A DNA stretch of 64,000 nucleotides, from positions 1,674,001 to 1,738,000 of the forward strand of contig NZ_FOZM01000001.1 of NCBI RefSeq assembly GCF_900114675.1, given 5' to 3'. Origin of the DNA: Yoonia litorea (GTDB taxonomy: Bacteria; Pseudomonadota; Alphaproteobacteria; Rhodobacterales; Rhodobacteraceae). The stretch's first letter is position 1. Each line of letters begins with the position of its first letter. The notes beneath the pieces are model-generated. The model had not been told where the DNA came from. It was given only the letters and a program-made list of their open reading frames with translations, and did no database searches. Shown piece by piece: positions 1-7,929 of the stretch. The position numbers were made by a program, and so were the translations under genes.

Positions 1-2
1 GT

Positions 3-647
3 GCTGATGATCGGCACACGCACCGGCACGAACACATGTTCCACTTGGTCAAGCAGCGTAACTATCACTTCGATGCAGACGCCGTTCGACTTCCCCCTGC
101 AAAGGGACGGCGACACGGCGATGAGATGATCTCAGCAACAGGAGTGTCGAAAGCGGTTTGCCACCAACGGATTGAATCTGCATCCGGCATGACGAAGAGC
201 CAGCGCATTTCCGCAAAAGTTGCTGTTGATGAGACATTCGCGGCAATTGATGCGGGCATTCTGCACGACTTCAGGCTAATCCTCAAAGGCGAGAACCGCG
301 TCACGCATTCTGACAGCGAAGAAATATCCGCCCGAGCTTCCCGACTGGAACGAGATGGATATTACATCTTGAAGTACAACCCGAAGGGCAGCATGCCCAG
401 CGATGTTTGGCGCATCGCGCCAGACCGTTCAAAGGGCCGCACAACGCACTATGCCGCCTTTCCAGAACAACTTGTCGAGGTTCCGCTCAAAGCGACCTGT
501 CCCATCGGTGGAATTGTCCTCGATCCGTTCGCCGGTACCGGCACCACGCTCGTCGTTGCACAGCGATTGGGCCGCCATGGCGTCGGCATCGATTTGTCAG
601 ATGATTACTTGCAAGTTGCTCGGGAACGGCTCGGCATCAACACATGA
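3..647 (+). CDS. Site-specific DNA methyltransferase, beta class, C-terminal part (runs off left edge)
   Basis: The reading frame is open from the first bases of the window (a His-rich run then MFHLVKQRNYHFDADAVR), so the true start lies upstream and the ATG at 36 is internal. The C-terminus carries SAM-binding motif I (DPFAGTGTT, followed by GIDLSDDY), which is where beta-class N4-cytosine/N6-adenine methyltransferases (PF01555) place it, after the catalytic SPPY/DPPY motif and target-recognition region. The catalytic motif is therefore outside the window. It would methylate an exocyclic amino group in a short DNA site, alone or with a restriction enzyme. It is convergent with the recombinase that follows. 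Part of the AT-richer island. Confidence 0.85.
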   Translation, partial: ADDRHTHRHEHMFHLVKQRNYHFDADAVRLPPAKGRRHGDEMISATGVSKAVCHQRIESASGMTKSQRISAKVAVDETFAAIDAGILHDFRLILKGENRVTHSDSEEISARASRLERDGYYILKYNPKGSMPSDVWRIAPDRSKGRTTHYAAFPEQLVEVPLKATCPIGGIVLDPFAGTGTTLVVAQRLGRHGVGIDLSDDYLQVARERLGINT

Positions 648-657
648 GCCTGATAGG

Positions 658-1218
658 TCAGCGGGCCGAACTGGGTAGCCAGCGATAGAGGGTCGGCACC
701 GAAACACCTACAGCGGCGGCGGCGTCCTTAGCCGTTGTGCCTGCGGCCAAAAGTTCCCTCACCGCGTTGACCTTGTCCTCAGTCATGGATCGCGGTCTAC
801 CGCCGATACGTCCCTTTGCCTTCGCGGCCTTCAAGCCAGCTTGCGTTCGTTCACGGATCAAGCCACGCTCAAATTCAGCAATCGAGGCACATATGTGAAA
901 GAGGAGGCGCCCAGAACTCGTGCTGGTGTCGATTGCTTCCGTAACGCTGTGGAACGCGACACCATTCTGCTTCAGGTGGTCCATGATCTCAATGAGATGC
1001 GGTAGACTGCGAGCGACGCGATCTAGTTTGTATACCACCAACATGTCGCCTGAGTTTGGACGCAGGTAGTTCAATGCCTTTGCCAACACCGGTCGATCTC
1101 GTTTGGCACCAGACGCAATCTCGGAGAAAATCTTGTCGCAGCCCGCCGCCTCCAACGAAGCGATCTGGCCATCGTGAATTTGGTGGCCGGTACTGATCCG
1201 CGCATAGCCAATTCGCAT
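658..1218 (-). CDS. Serine recombinase, resolvase/invertase family
   Basis: A 186-residue small serine recombinase. Catalytic Ser9 lies in YARIST, and the arginine pair equivalent to gamma-delta resolvase R68/R71 is at R67 and R70 (KLDRVARS). A long E helix follows and then a C-terminal helix-turn-helix near 150-182 (AKDAAAAVGVSVPTLYRW). The protein would cut and rejoin DNA through a 5' phosphoserine link, as a resolvase or DNA invertase. The start is set by AAGGAG six bases before the ATG. Enzymes of this size usually resolve cointegrates or invert segments rather than integrate islands, so it is probably an accessory function of the element. No res or inverted crossover site was identified. 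Confidence 0.9.
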   Translation of the reverse strand: MRIGYARISTGHQIHDGQIASLEAAGCDKIFSEIASGAKRDRPVLAKALNYLRPNSGDMLVVYKLDRVARSLPHLIEIMDHLKQNGVAFHSVTEAIDTSTSSGRLLFHICASIAEFERGLIRERTQAGLKAAKAKGRIGGRPRSMTEDKVNAVRELLAAGTTAKDAAAAVGVSVPTLYRWLPSSAR

Positions 1219-1523
1219 TCATGCTCCTTCTCGAAACTCATAAAGTCTCTACCGATGTGCGCCGTTGCTTTCGAGATGGGGTTCCAAGAATGAAAGCGGC
1301 TGTGTTTTCCAGGCCGGTCGGGCTTGCACCAGGGATCGGTTTCAAGATGCTCGGAAATGACCGTTTACGAGCAAACATGTTTTTCATTAATGCAATTGAC
1401 CCAACGCATTATCCTGTAGCTAACACGCCTAAAGCCGCTGTCAGTCCTTGATGTCAAGCCGCCGCAATCACAGATGAGGACTATAACAGCACTCTTAAAC
1501 TGCATTTCTTTGGAAGCTTTAAC
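1219..1523. other. Gene-free gap in the island
   Basis: About 305 bases between the divergent recombinase and HNH genes. A 76-codon frame at 1221-1451 has no recognisable motif and starts inside the recombinase ribosome-binding region, so it is not called. The gap must hold the promoters of both flanking genes. No clear hairpin or repeat was seen. Confidence 0.5.
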
Positions 1524-2177
1524 ATGAACGACGTTGACTATGTTCGGGACCTACTGAAGCAAACCTATGCGACTGAATACCCTCATGAGATACCTCATCC
1601 AAAACTAGAAGAGGTCATTGGCTCTGTGGCTTTTGACTATCTTGAAGGTACGGTGGAAGGAGAGAACCCCAATGGGGAAACCAGTCGCGACGGCAATCCA
1701 TACTTATGGTTCAAACACGCTAACAAGTCGATCCTTTCACATCGTTTCATCTCTGCGGTCACGCTGGGCAAATGGGTGCCAAGAGAATGTAACATCGACC
1801 ACGTCAACCATAACCCGTCTGACAATCGGCCGAGTAATCTGCGCATCACCACCCCTCGTGACAACGCAGGCAACCGACGCGAAGCCTTGCTGTCCGATCT
1901 TGCAAGTTTTGATACGGTGGAAGCGAAATTACAGTCATTGAAGACGCCATCCCATGCAACCAGCAGCGACCTTGATGATCACCCTCCTGCTGAACAACCT
2001 GACACTGGCTATAGCCTATCAGTTGGTCCAGAAACGCGATCAGGCCGTCCTCTATATACGGGAGAAACCAAGCCAGGTAGCTCATCTGGCACCTATCACG
2101 GAACAACGTTTGGTTCATGGCACTGGTATCCTGATGGTTCCGTCCCCGACCCCAATGAGTATGTAAAACACACTTAG
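1524..2177 (+). CDS. HNH endonuclease family protein (HNH_3-like)
   Basis: A 217-residue protein with an HNH_3-type core at about residues 72-110: SHRF, then ECNIDHVNHNPSDNRPSNLRI, in which D92-H93 and the later N/H residues form the His-metal finger. Such proteins nick or cut DNA in phages, mobile elements and restriction systems. The tail after residue 125 is low in recognisable structure and ends in an aromatic patch (WHWYPDG). GGAAG lies about eight bases before the ATG. It sits upstream of the DGQHR gene in the same direction with a gap of about 100 bases, so co-transcription is possible but not shown. It could be a free-standing homing-type nuclease rather than part of a defence module. 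Confidence 0.75.
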   Translation: MNDVDYVRDLLKQTYATEYPHEIPHPKLEEVIGSVAFDYLEGTVEGENPNGETSRDGNPYLWFKHANKSILSHRFISAVTLGKWVPRECNIDHVNHNPSDNRPSNLRITTPRDNAGNRREALLSDLASFDTVEAKLQSLKTPSHATSSDLDDHPPAEQPDTGYSLSVGPETRSGRPLYTGETKPGSSSGTYHGTTFGSWHWYPDGSVPDPNEYVKHT

Positions 2178-2281
2178 TTCCTCACCTCATGGTCACGAGG
2201 GAGCATTAAATTGACTGACTGGTGGCTATCAGCATTGAATGCCATTAACGTTTCACGAGTACCTTGCTGCGTGGAAGAAGA

Positions 2282-3262
2282 ATGAACAAAGACCCTGAAA
2301 GAATTAGCTTTGGAACGGTTAGCCTTGTGACACAGGGCGAACACAAGTTCTACACAACTACCATCCCCAGCGAAATTCTGGCTCGAACATGTGTCGCCAT
2401 TAGCCGTGAAGAAAACAATATTGATGGCTTTCAACGGGTGCTTGACCGCAAACGGGCACAAGACATCGCAGACTATATCGACAATGGGCTGGGCACAGTA
2501 CCAAGCTCAATAGTCCTGTCATCCCAAGATGATGCTGAATTGGTGTATGACTCAAAGCGGAAGAGCATTTCATTCAAAGACATACCTCAAGCGTTTTTGA
2601 TCCTGGATGGGCAGCACCGAGTTTTTGGCTTTGCTCTTGCTACGAAAACCCTTCGGGTACCTGTTGTGATCTACGACAACCTAAACAAACGGGAAGAATC
2701 CAGACTGTTTATTGATATCAATTCAAAGCAAAAGGGTGTTCCATCCGAACTCCTTTTGGATATCAAAAAAATGGCTGAGTACGAAAACGATGCCGAAGCC
2801 ACCATGCGAATTATCTTTGATCGTTTCAAAGACGATCCGAGCACAGTACTTTTCTCTAAGCTATCCCCTTCAAAAAAAGTTTCAGGCAAAATTACAAGAA
2901 CTGTCTTTAACGCTGCTGTCGGTCCATTGGTTAAGTTGTTCAAGTCCATGTCAGACGATGAGGTTTATGACATCTTGAAGGCCTATTACCAGGCCGCTTT
3001 TGACTCAATTTTTGATGCAAAGAACATAAAAGATGATTTCTTCCAACCGACCGTGTTCAAAGCTACCAGCGGCTTCTTTCCTTCCGTAGCACGAAGGGCA
3101 AAAGATAGGTTTGGTGCAATCTACTCTTACGACCACTTTGCTGAAGTCCTTAGCCCCGTGTCTGACAAATTCAGACCTGCAAAGATTAAGGAAGCCAAGA
3201 ACGCATACAAGCCTTTGGTCAAGCATCTAGAGGAATGTTTGGATTCAGACTTCCATCTGTAA
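2282..3262 (+). CDS. DGQHR-domain protein, DndB-like
   Basis: 326 residues when started at the ATG preceded by GAAGAAG; an in-frame ATG at 2264 lacks a better site. The diagnostic DGQHR motif is at residues 109-113 (LILDGQHRVFGFA), followed by FIDINSKQKGVPSELLLDI, which is typical of the DndB/DGQHR superfamily. DndB itself is a transcriptional regulator of DNA phosphorothioation genes, while other DGQHR proteins sit in phage-defence and DNA-modification islands with unknown chemistry. No dndCDE genes are in the window, so a phosphorothioation role is unlikely. It ends 11 bases before the next gene, so the two probably form one transcription unit. Confidence 0.8.
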   Translation: MNKDPERISFGTVSLVTQGEHKFYTTTIPSEILARTCVAISREENNIDGFQRVLDRKRAQDIADYIDNGLGTVPSSIVLSSQDDAELVYDSKRKSISFKDIPQAFLILDGQHRVFGFALATKTLRVPVVIYDNLNKREESRLFIDINSKQKGVPSELLLDIKKMAEYENDAEATMRIIFDRFKDDPSTVLFSKLSPSKKVSGKITRTVFNAAVGPLVKLFKSMSDDEVYDILKAYYQAAFDSIFDAKNIKDDFFQPTVFKATSGFFPSVARRAKDRFGAIYSYDHFAEVLSPVSDKFRPAKIKEAKNAYKPLVKHLEECLDSDFHL

Positions 3263-3273
3263 AGGCACACAGA

Positions 3274-4203
3274 ATGGCACCTCCCGTTGCACTACTGAGG
3301 CAAGTGAGGCTTGATCTTCTTTGCGCCCACGATGCTACGACTGACGACTTTAAAGCTTTTCTTGCATCACAAAGATATATACCGTCCATAACGAACGGAT
3401 CACTACATCTTAGTCCATTCGTGTGTGATGAACTGGTTTCAGCACTGGCGGGTGATTGTAGCAAATTTGGTCGGGCGGCATGCGAAACGATAGCAGGTTT
3501 GTGCACTGAGCCCAAAGCACCAAAGAATGCGGCTTGGTTCGTCGTAAGGTCTTACTACGCAGCTTTTTACTGCGCTCATGCTTTCCTCAGGCTGTTTGGA
3601 AACACCTGTACAAACCTTGATGGCGCTGAGTTCACCAAGCTGAAAGAAGCTGTGAATGCCTATAGCCACCCCCTCCCAAGCAAAGGCTTTTACAAAATTG
3701 CAATTTCCAGAGATCAACAGAGTTTGGATTTTGAGAAACTCAAGAACTCTCACGAGGACACGTGGGCAACCGTTTATGAGTTGCTAGGGGAGTTACGCGA
3801 TGCTGCTGCAACGGTAACGGCACCTAAGGCTTCTCGTGACGAAACCGTTCAACTGCTCAGTGACCTCAGAGCAACCTTGTCTGACAACGGAAGATTTGAG
3901 AAAGGAAACTACTTGTCATACTTCAGAAACCAAGTGCAGTACCGCTTTGCCGAGAAGACTTGGTACCCTTATGGATCAAAAGCTTTCCCGCCTCCCATTT
4001 CCGCAGAAGAAATTGCACAATCAGTATTAGATGGTCGGTACCAACGCCTGACGGGCTCTAGCGAAATTGTTAAGTTTCTGAATGCTTCTCTTGAATTCGC
4101 TCAACTGACGCTGGACCTAGTTGACTACTCAGCAGAACGCGGCCTTGATGCCAGCACACATCTGAACCGCGACTACAAGCGCATCAGACATATCTACGCT
4201 TGA
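3274..4203 (+). CDS. Uncharacterised protein with a HEPN-like segment
   Basis: 309 residues from the ATG at 3274; a longer frame to 3235 would overlap the DGQHR gene. No family was recognised with certainty. Residues 92-110 (RSYYAAFYCAHAFLRLFG) closely resemble the first helix pair of HEPN domains, which typically read RxYYAxFxAAxALL. The C-terminus ends in RDYKRIRH, where R299 and H306 are six residues apart, resembling but not proving the R-x4-6-H ribonuclease signature of toxic HEPN proteins. HEPN proteins occur as RNases in toxin-antitoxin and abortive-infection systems, or as inactive adaptors. The 11-base gap to the DGQHR gene suggests a two-gene operon. The HEPN assignment is inference from a short motif. 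Confidence 0.6.
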   Translation: MAPPVALLRQVRLDLLCAHDATTDDFKAFLASQRYIPSITNGSLHLSPFVCDELVSALAGDCSKFGRAACETIAGLCTEPKAPKNAAWFVVRSYYAAFYCAHAFLRLFGNTCTNLDGAEFTKLKEAVNAYSHPLPSKGFYKIAISRDQQSLDFEKLKNSHEDTWATVYELLGELRDAAATVTAPKASRDETVQLLSDLRATLSDNGRFEKGNYLSYFRNQVQYRFAEKTWYPYGSKAFPPPISAEEIAQSVLDGRYQRLTGSSEIVKFLNASLEFAQLTLDLVDYSAERGLDASTHLNRDYKRIRHIYA

Positions 4204-4267
4204 TGATGACATATTCTCTTTAGCGGCCCCAACATGCTGTGTATGATGTCGTAAGGAGCGTTAACAA

Positions 4268-5242
4268 ATGACAAAACCATTATCGTCAATTGAACTATGT
4301 GCGGGAGGCGGTGGACAAGCACTTGGCCTTGAACGTGCAGGTTTTGGCCACGACGCACTTGTTGAGAATGATCAATGGGCACGTGCCACCCTCAAGCTGA
4401 ACCGTCCTACATGGAACGTTTTGGAGGGGGAGCAATGCGACCTAACAAAATTTGACGCCACTCCCTTCCGTGGAGTTGATCTTGTTGCTGGTGGTGTCCC
4501 TTGTCCTCCGTTTTCAAAGGCTGGCAAGCAGCTAGGAGCGGACGATGAAAGAGACCTTTTTCCACACGCCGTTCGGGTAATTGATGAGGTTCGTCCTAAG
4601 GCTGTGATGTTGGAGAATGTTCGCGGCTTCCTTGATGCTGTCTTTCATGACTACCGAAATGAACTGAAGTCGCAGTTGAAGAAGCTTGGGTACACACGTG
4701 TCGAATGGCACCTGTACAATGCGTGTGACTTTGGCGTGTCACAACTTCGCCCACGAGTGGTGATCGTAGCCATGCATGACGACTACGCTGACAACTTTGA
4801 TTGGCCAGTTGGTAAGGCCACGACACCGCCAACCGTCGGTGAGCTACTTTATGAGATGATGGCATCCAAAGGTTGGCGTGGTGCCAAGAAGTGGCGGGAC
4901 AATGCTGATGAGATTGCCCCTACCATCGTTGGCGGTTCAAAGAAGCACGGTGGCCCTGACTTGGGTCCAACTCGTGCCAAGAGAGCCTGGGAGGCCCTTG
5001 GCGTAAATGGCAAGACCATTGCGGAGGAAGCCCCCGAACGAGATTTCGTTGGGCTTCCTCGGCTGACTGTCCAAATGGCTGCAAGGGTTCAGGGATTCCC
5101 TGAAGACTGGCAGTTCGCGGGACGAAAGACAAATGCGTACCGCCAGGTTGGCAATGCCTTCCCCCCTCCTGTTGCAGAGGCTGTCGCACTGAATGTGAAA
5201 GCTGCAATCACCTCCACGAAAAGACTATACGCGGTCGCCTGA
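4268..5242 (+). CDS. DNA (cytosine-5-)-methyltransferase of a type II restriction-modification system
   Basis: 324 residues with the ordered C5-methyltransferase motifs: motif I ELCAGGGGQALGLERAGF (residues 9-26), motif IV GGVPCPPFS with catalytic Cys79, motif VI ENVRG (116-120), motif VIII QLRPR, and motifs IX/X near the end (RVQGFPEDW, RQVGNAFPPPVAEA). The target-recognition region between VIII and IX is short. AAGGAG lies ten bases before the ATG. The stop codon overlaps the next gene's ATG by one base (TGATG), which couples methyltransferase and nuclease translation. Its expected role is to protect host DNA by methylating a cytosine in the site cut by the neighbour, predicted from that neighbour to be GCCGGC. 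Confidence 0.95.
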   Translation: MTKPLSSIELCAGGGGQALGLERAGFGHDALVENDQWARATLKLNRPTWNVLEGEQCDLTKFDATPFRGVDLVAGGVPCPPFSKAGKQLGADDERDLFPHAVRVIDEVRPKAVMLENVRGFLDAVFHDYRNELKSQLKKLGYTRVEWHLYNACDFGVSQLRPRVVIVAMHDDYADNFDWPVGKATTPPTVGELLYEMMASKGWRGAKKWRDNADEIAPTIVGGSKKHGGPDLGPTRAKRAWEALGVNGKTIAEEAPERDFVGLPRLTVQMAARVQGFPEDWQFAGRKTNAYRQVGNAFPPPVAEAVALNVKAAITSTKRLYAVA

Positions 5243-6081
5243 TGGAAGCTTGGTTGAAAAAAGCCAGGAAGGATTTCCATTCTGCATGCCTTGCTGGGCC
5301 AATCTCGATCACAAAGTCGGTCCCCAGCATTGCGGATGTGTCAAACAAGGCCAGTAGAGAAATTTCGTCGGCCCTAGTTGGCAAGATTGGAACAACGCAG
5401 CACAAGGCGGAGAAGCCAGCAGGCCAGACCGCAGGGCATATGTTTGAAAGCGTGTGCCAGGGCTTTCTCCAAGAAAGCATCGTACAGCTTTCACATCTCC
5501 GTCCAGGACACTTCTCAGTCGAAAGAGGAAAAGCGATCTCCCTCTTCGACCAGTATGCTCACCTTGATGAACTGCGCATCCTCTCTGACGCCAGTAGAGA
5601 ACTGAAGACCCATCTAGGTACGGACTACCTCATCAAGCCAGATGTGGTGGTCATACGTGAACCTGAGACGGATGAGAGCATCAATGCTGGCAATTTCATC
5701 GTAGATGACAGTGTCGCAAAACAAACCTCTATCCGCCAGGCCAATGGTGCATATGCTACGCTACATGCTTCGGTGAGTTGTAAGCTTACTATTCGATCAG
5801 ACAGAGTTCAGAACACTCGCTCTGAGGCATTGAACTTAGTGCGTAACCGCAAGGGTCGCCTCCCACACATTGCAGCGATCACCGCTGAGCCCGTCCCCTC
5901 AAGAATTGCTGCCATCGCTTTGGGCACTGGTGACATTGATTGTGTCTACCACTTCGCTTTGAATGAACTTGTTGAAGTTCTCGTGGAACAGGAACGCGAA
6001 ACTCTGGAACTCGTGGAAACGATGATTGATGGAAAACGCCTGAGAGACATTTCCGACCTGCCGCTTGACCTGGTTATATAG
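5242..6081 (+). CDS. Type II restriction endonuclease, NgoMIV-like
   Basis: 279 residues. The active-site layout matches NgoMIV: E69, PD with D134, SCK with S179 and K181, and E195. The Asp-to-Lys distance is 47 and the Lys-to-Glu distance is 14, the same as D140/K187/E201 of NgoMIV as I recall its structure. Four residues after the catalytic Lys comes RSDR (185-188), the R-(D/E)R element that reads the CCGG core in NgoMIV and relatives. This supports cleavage at a CCGG-containing site, most likely G^CCGGC, with a tetrameric enzyme as in the family. Translation is coupled to the upstream C5 methyltransferase. No controller (C) protein gene is present. Confidence 0.9.
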   Translation: MEAWLKKARKDFHSACLAGPISITKSVPSIADVSNKASREISSALVGKIGTTQHKAEKPAGQTAGHMFESVCQGFLQESIVQLSHLRPGHFSVERGKAISLFDQYAHLDELRILSDASRELKTHLGTDYLIKPDVVVIREPETDESINAGNFIVDDSVAKQTSIRQANGAYATLHASVSCKLTIRSDRVQNTRSEALNLVRNRKGRLPHIAAITAEPVPSRIAAIALGTGDIDCVYHFALNELVEVLVEQERETLELVETMIDGKRLRDISDLPLDLVI

Positions 6082-6198
6082 CGCCTCTTCGATACATTTG
6101 GGTCATTTCTCGATACAAATCGCCCACCCCACGTTACCCCTCGCATGACAAGTTAAATAAAAACAGTTACCAATAGTATTGGCGGCGGTCGTGGAAAA
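6082..6198. other. Short direct repeats at the island end (possible recombinase arm sites)
   Basis: The 117 bases after the endonuclease stop contain two CGATACA heptamers at 6090-6096 and 6111-6117, in the same orientation and 21 bases (two helical turns) apart. They sit beside the tRNA-like end at 6199-6221. Spaced direct repeats next to an att site are the usual form of integrase or excisionase arm sites; no binding data support this here. AAATCGCCCA (6117-6126) and ATGACAAGT (6145-6153) also recur on the other side of the att site near 6284-6306. Confidence 0.3.
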
Positions 6199-6221
6199 TT
6201 CGATTCCAGGGTCGCCCACCA
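6199..6221 (+). repeat. tRNA 3'-end fragment, probable attR of the island
   Basis: These 23 bases read as T-loop (TTCGATT), the 3' strand of the T-stem (CCAGG), the 3' strand of the acceptor stem (GTCGCCC), discriminator A and CCA. The five bases before the loop (GAAAA) cannot pair with CCAGG and no tRNA body precedes it, so it is not a working tRNA gene. A duplicated tRNA 3' end of this length is the usual attR left by a tRNA-targeting integrase. It separates AT-richer mobile genes on the left from core genes on the right. The parent tRNA was not identified. Confidence 0.6.
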
Positions 6222-6358
6222 TTTTCGATGATGTCGGATTCTTGAATGAAGCGCCTTTTGGCGCCTAGCAAACCATGTGGCTTGGCCGAAATCGCCCATG
6301 ACAAGTGGGGTTTGCAACGCAGCTGCCTAGCAACTAGTCATGGACGACACTTCATTTC

Positions 6359-7360
6359 ATGCCGACCATGCCAGACACACACGTCCAACCCAATATTCTG
6401 ATCATCGGACAGGCCGGTCGGCTTGCCTATGAGGCGTTGCTGTTCGCCGTCTCTCTTCGTGCGGCATCGCCAGACTACGTGGGCAAACTTTTTGTGGCCG
6501 AACCGCAACCGAATGATCTGTGGGATCAGGATCCGCGGATGCCCCACCCCGTCAAAGAAGCGCTTGAGGCACAAGGGGCCCATATTGTCCCATTTGAAAA
6601 CGAATTCTTCGGGCAAAGCTATCCGCACGGAAACAAGATCGAAGCCTTGAAAGCCCTGCCTGCCGACGAGCCTTTCATCTTTTTTGACAGCGATACGCTC
6701 ATTACAGGCGATCTGGGGCGAATCCGTTTTGATTTCAACAGACCAGCCGCGTCCATGAGGCGTGGGCCAACGTGGCCTGTAGAGGAACTCTATTGGCCGG
6801 GCTACAGCGCGATCTGGAAATCGCTCTATGACCGCTTCGGGCTTGATTTTGAAAGCTCTCTCGACCTGTCACAGCCGGATGAATACTGGGAACGCTATCT
6901 CTATTTTAACGCGGGTTGGTTTTACGGCGCTGATCCTGCTGAATTCGGGGCGCGTTTCACCCGCTATGCCACCAGTATTCGCGACGATCCGCCAGCCGAG
7001 TTGGTCATCCAACCCCTCTATCCATGGTTGGATCAGATTGCCTTGCCGCTTGTCATTCACAGTCTGGGTGGTGGAAGACCGGGCCTTGGCCTGCATGGCC
7101 TCGACGGGCAGGTCACTTATCACTACCGCTATCTACCGCTGCTTTATGCAACGGCCAGCGATGCAACGGTTGCGTTTCTCGAAAAGATCACCGCCCCAAA
7201 CAAGGTGAAGAAGGTGTTGAAACAGCACGAGGCCTACAAACGGATCATTTTCCAGAACAAAGGCGCAAAAATCCGTGCACTTTTTGACCGGAGCAATCTG
7301 CCGCGCAAGGAGCAGGCAATTCGCAAAAAGCTGCGGTCAGAGGGCCTTTGGATGCGGTGA
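6359..7360 (+). CDS. Uncharacterised protein with a DSD motif, possibly GT-A glycosyltransferase-like
   Basis: 333 residues; a start at the ATG at 6368 is equally possible because no strong ribosome-binding site marks either. The protein opens with a strand-rich NILIIGQAGR segment, and near residues 108-112 has IFFDSDTLI. This resembles the DxD metal/nucleotide-sugar motif of GT-A glycosyltransferases such as GT8, followed much later by YLYFNAGWFYG, also GT8-like. The C-terminal 70 residues are rich in Lys and Arg. No signal peptide or membrane segment is visible, so it is probably cytoplasmic. It is the first gene to the right of the putative attR site, has no operon partner, and the glycosyltransferase role is inference. 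Confidence 0.6.
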   Translation: MPTMPDTHVQPNILIIGQAGRLAYEALLFAVSLRAASPDYVGKLFVAEPQPNDLWDQDPRMPHPVKEALEAQGAHIVPFENEFFGQSYPHGNKIEALKALPADEPFIFFDSDTLITGDLGRIRFDFNRPAASMRRGPTWPVEELYWPGYSAIWKSLYDRFGLDFESSLDLSQPDEYWERYLYFNAGWFYGADPAEFGARFTRYATSIRDDPPAELVIQPLYPWLDQIALPLVIHSLGGGRPGLGLHGLDGQVTYHYRYLPLLYATASDATVAFLEKITAPNKVKKVLKQHEAYKRIIFQNKGAKIRALFDRSNLPRKEQAIRKKLRSEGLWMR

Positions 7361-7422
7361 CGCAACATCTCGCGTGGCCGGACCGCCAAACGATAGGCGT
7401 GATTGGCCGCGCCTAGTCATCT

Positions 7423-7842
7423 TCAAGCGCTCTTGGCAAAGAGTCCTTGCTCTTCGGCCAGGCCCTTCACTTCGATTGGATTGCCAGAAGGGTCCCTGAA
7501 AAACATCGTCCACTGCTCGCCAGGCTCACCTTTGAAACGCACTGACGGCGCGATGATGAAATCTGTCTGAAGCTCTTCCAAGCGCCCAGCGAGTGCTGTC
7601 CATTCATCAAGTGGCAGCACAATGCCGAAATGGGGCATCGGAACGTCATGTGCACCCACTTTACCCGTCGCAGCATATGCAAAAGGTTCGCCAAGATGCA
7701 GGCTCAATTGATGGCCGAAAAAATCGAAATCTACCCAAGTGTCAGTTGACCGCCCCTCGGTTGCGCCGAGCGCACCGGAATAGAATTCTCGGGCCTCTTC
7801 CAGATCGGAAACGTGGAACGCGAAATGGAAAGGATGGGGCAT
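7423..7842 (-). CDS. VOC (glyoxalase/bleomycin-resistance) superfamily protein
   Basis: 139 residues from the ATG preceded by AGAGGATC; an upstream in-frame start at 7884 has no such site. The sequence opens MPHPFHFAFHVSDLEEAREFYSGALGATEG, a classic beta-alpha-beta-beta-beta VOC half with a potential metal-ligand His. A second half runs from PHFGIVLPLDEW to FRDPSGNPIEVKGL, where the Glu in IEVKG is the usual metal ligand. VOC proteins bind a divalent metal and act as lyases, dioxygenases, epimerases or antibiotic-binding proteins. The substrate cannot be told. It is divergent from the sulfhydrylase gene with an 87-base shared promoter region. Confidence 0.85.
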   Translation of the reverse strand: MPHPFHFAFHVSDLEEAREFYSGALGATEGRSTDTWVDFDFFGHQLSLHLGEPFAYAATGKVGAHDVPMPHFGIVLPLDEWTALAGRLEELQTDFIIAPSVRFKGEPGEQWTMFFRDPSGNPIEVKGLAEEQGLFAKSA

Positions 7843-7929
7843 GTTTGATCCTCTTTTGCCGGCAGCCGTTGAGTGCCTTTTCAATTGCGCCTACACCTAG
7901 CTTCGAGAGATTGAAAAGGGAGTCCCAAA

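Noticed and set aside
1221-1451. 76-codon open frame after the recombinase gene
   Set aside because: It begins in the recombinase ribosome-binding region, has no motif or good ribosome-binding site, and looks like chance.
6150-6230. A complete tRNA gene at the island end
   Set aside because: The T-stem 5' strand, anticodon arm, D arm and acceptor 5' strand are all missing; only the 3' end is present. A TGGAA/TTCCA hairpin here has the wrong loop for a T arm.
7843-7929. SAM-II riboswitch ahead of metY
   Set aside because: The 87-base region shows no pseudoknot-like arrangement or conserved core that I could recognise.
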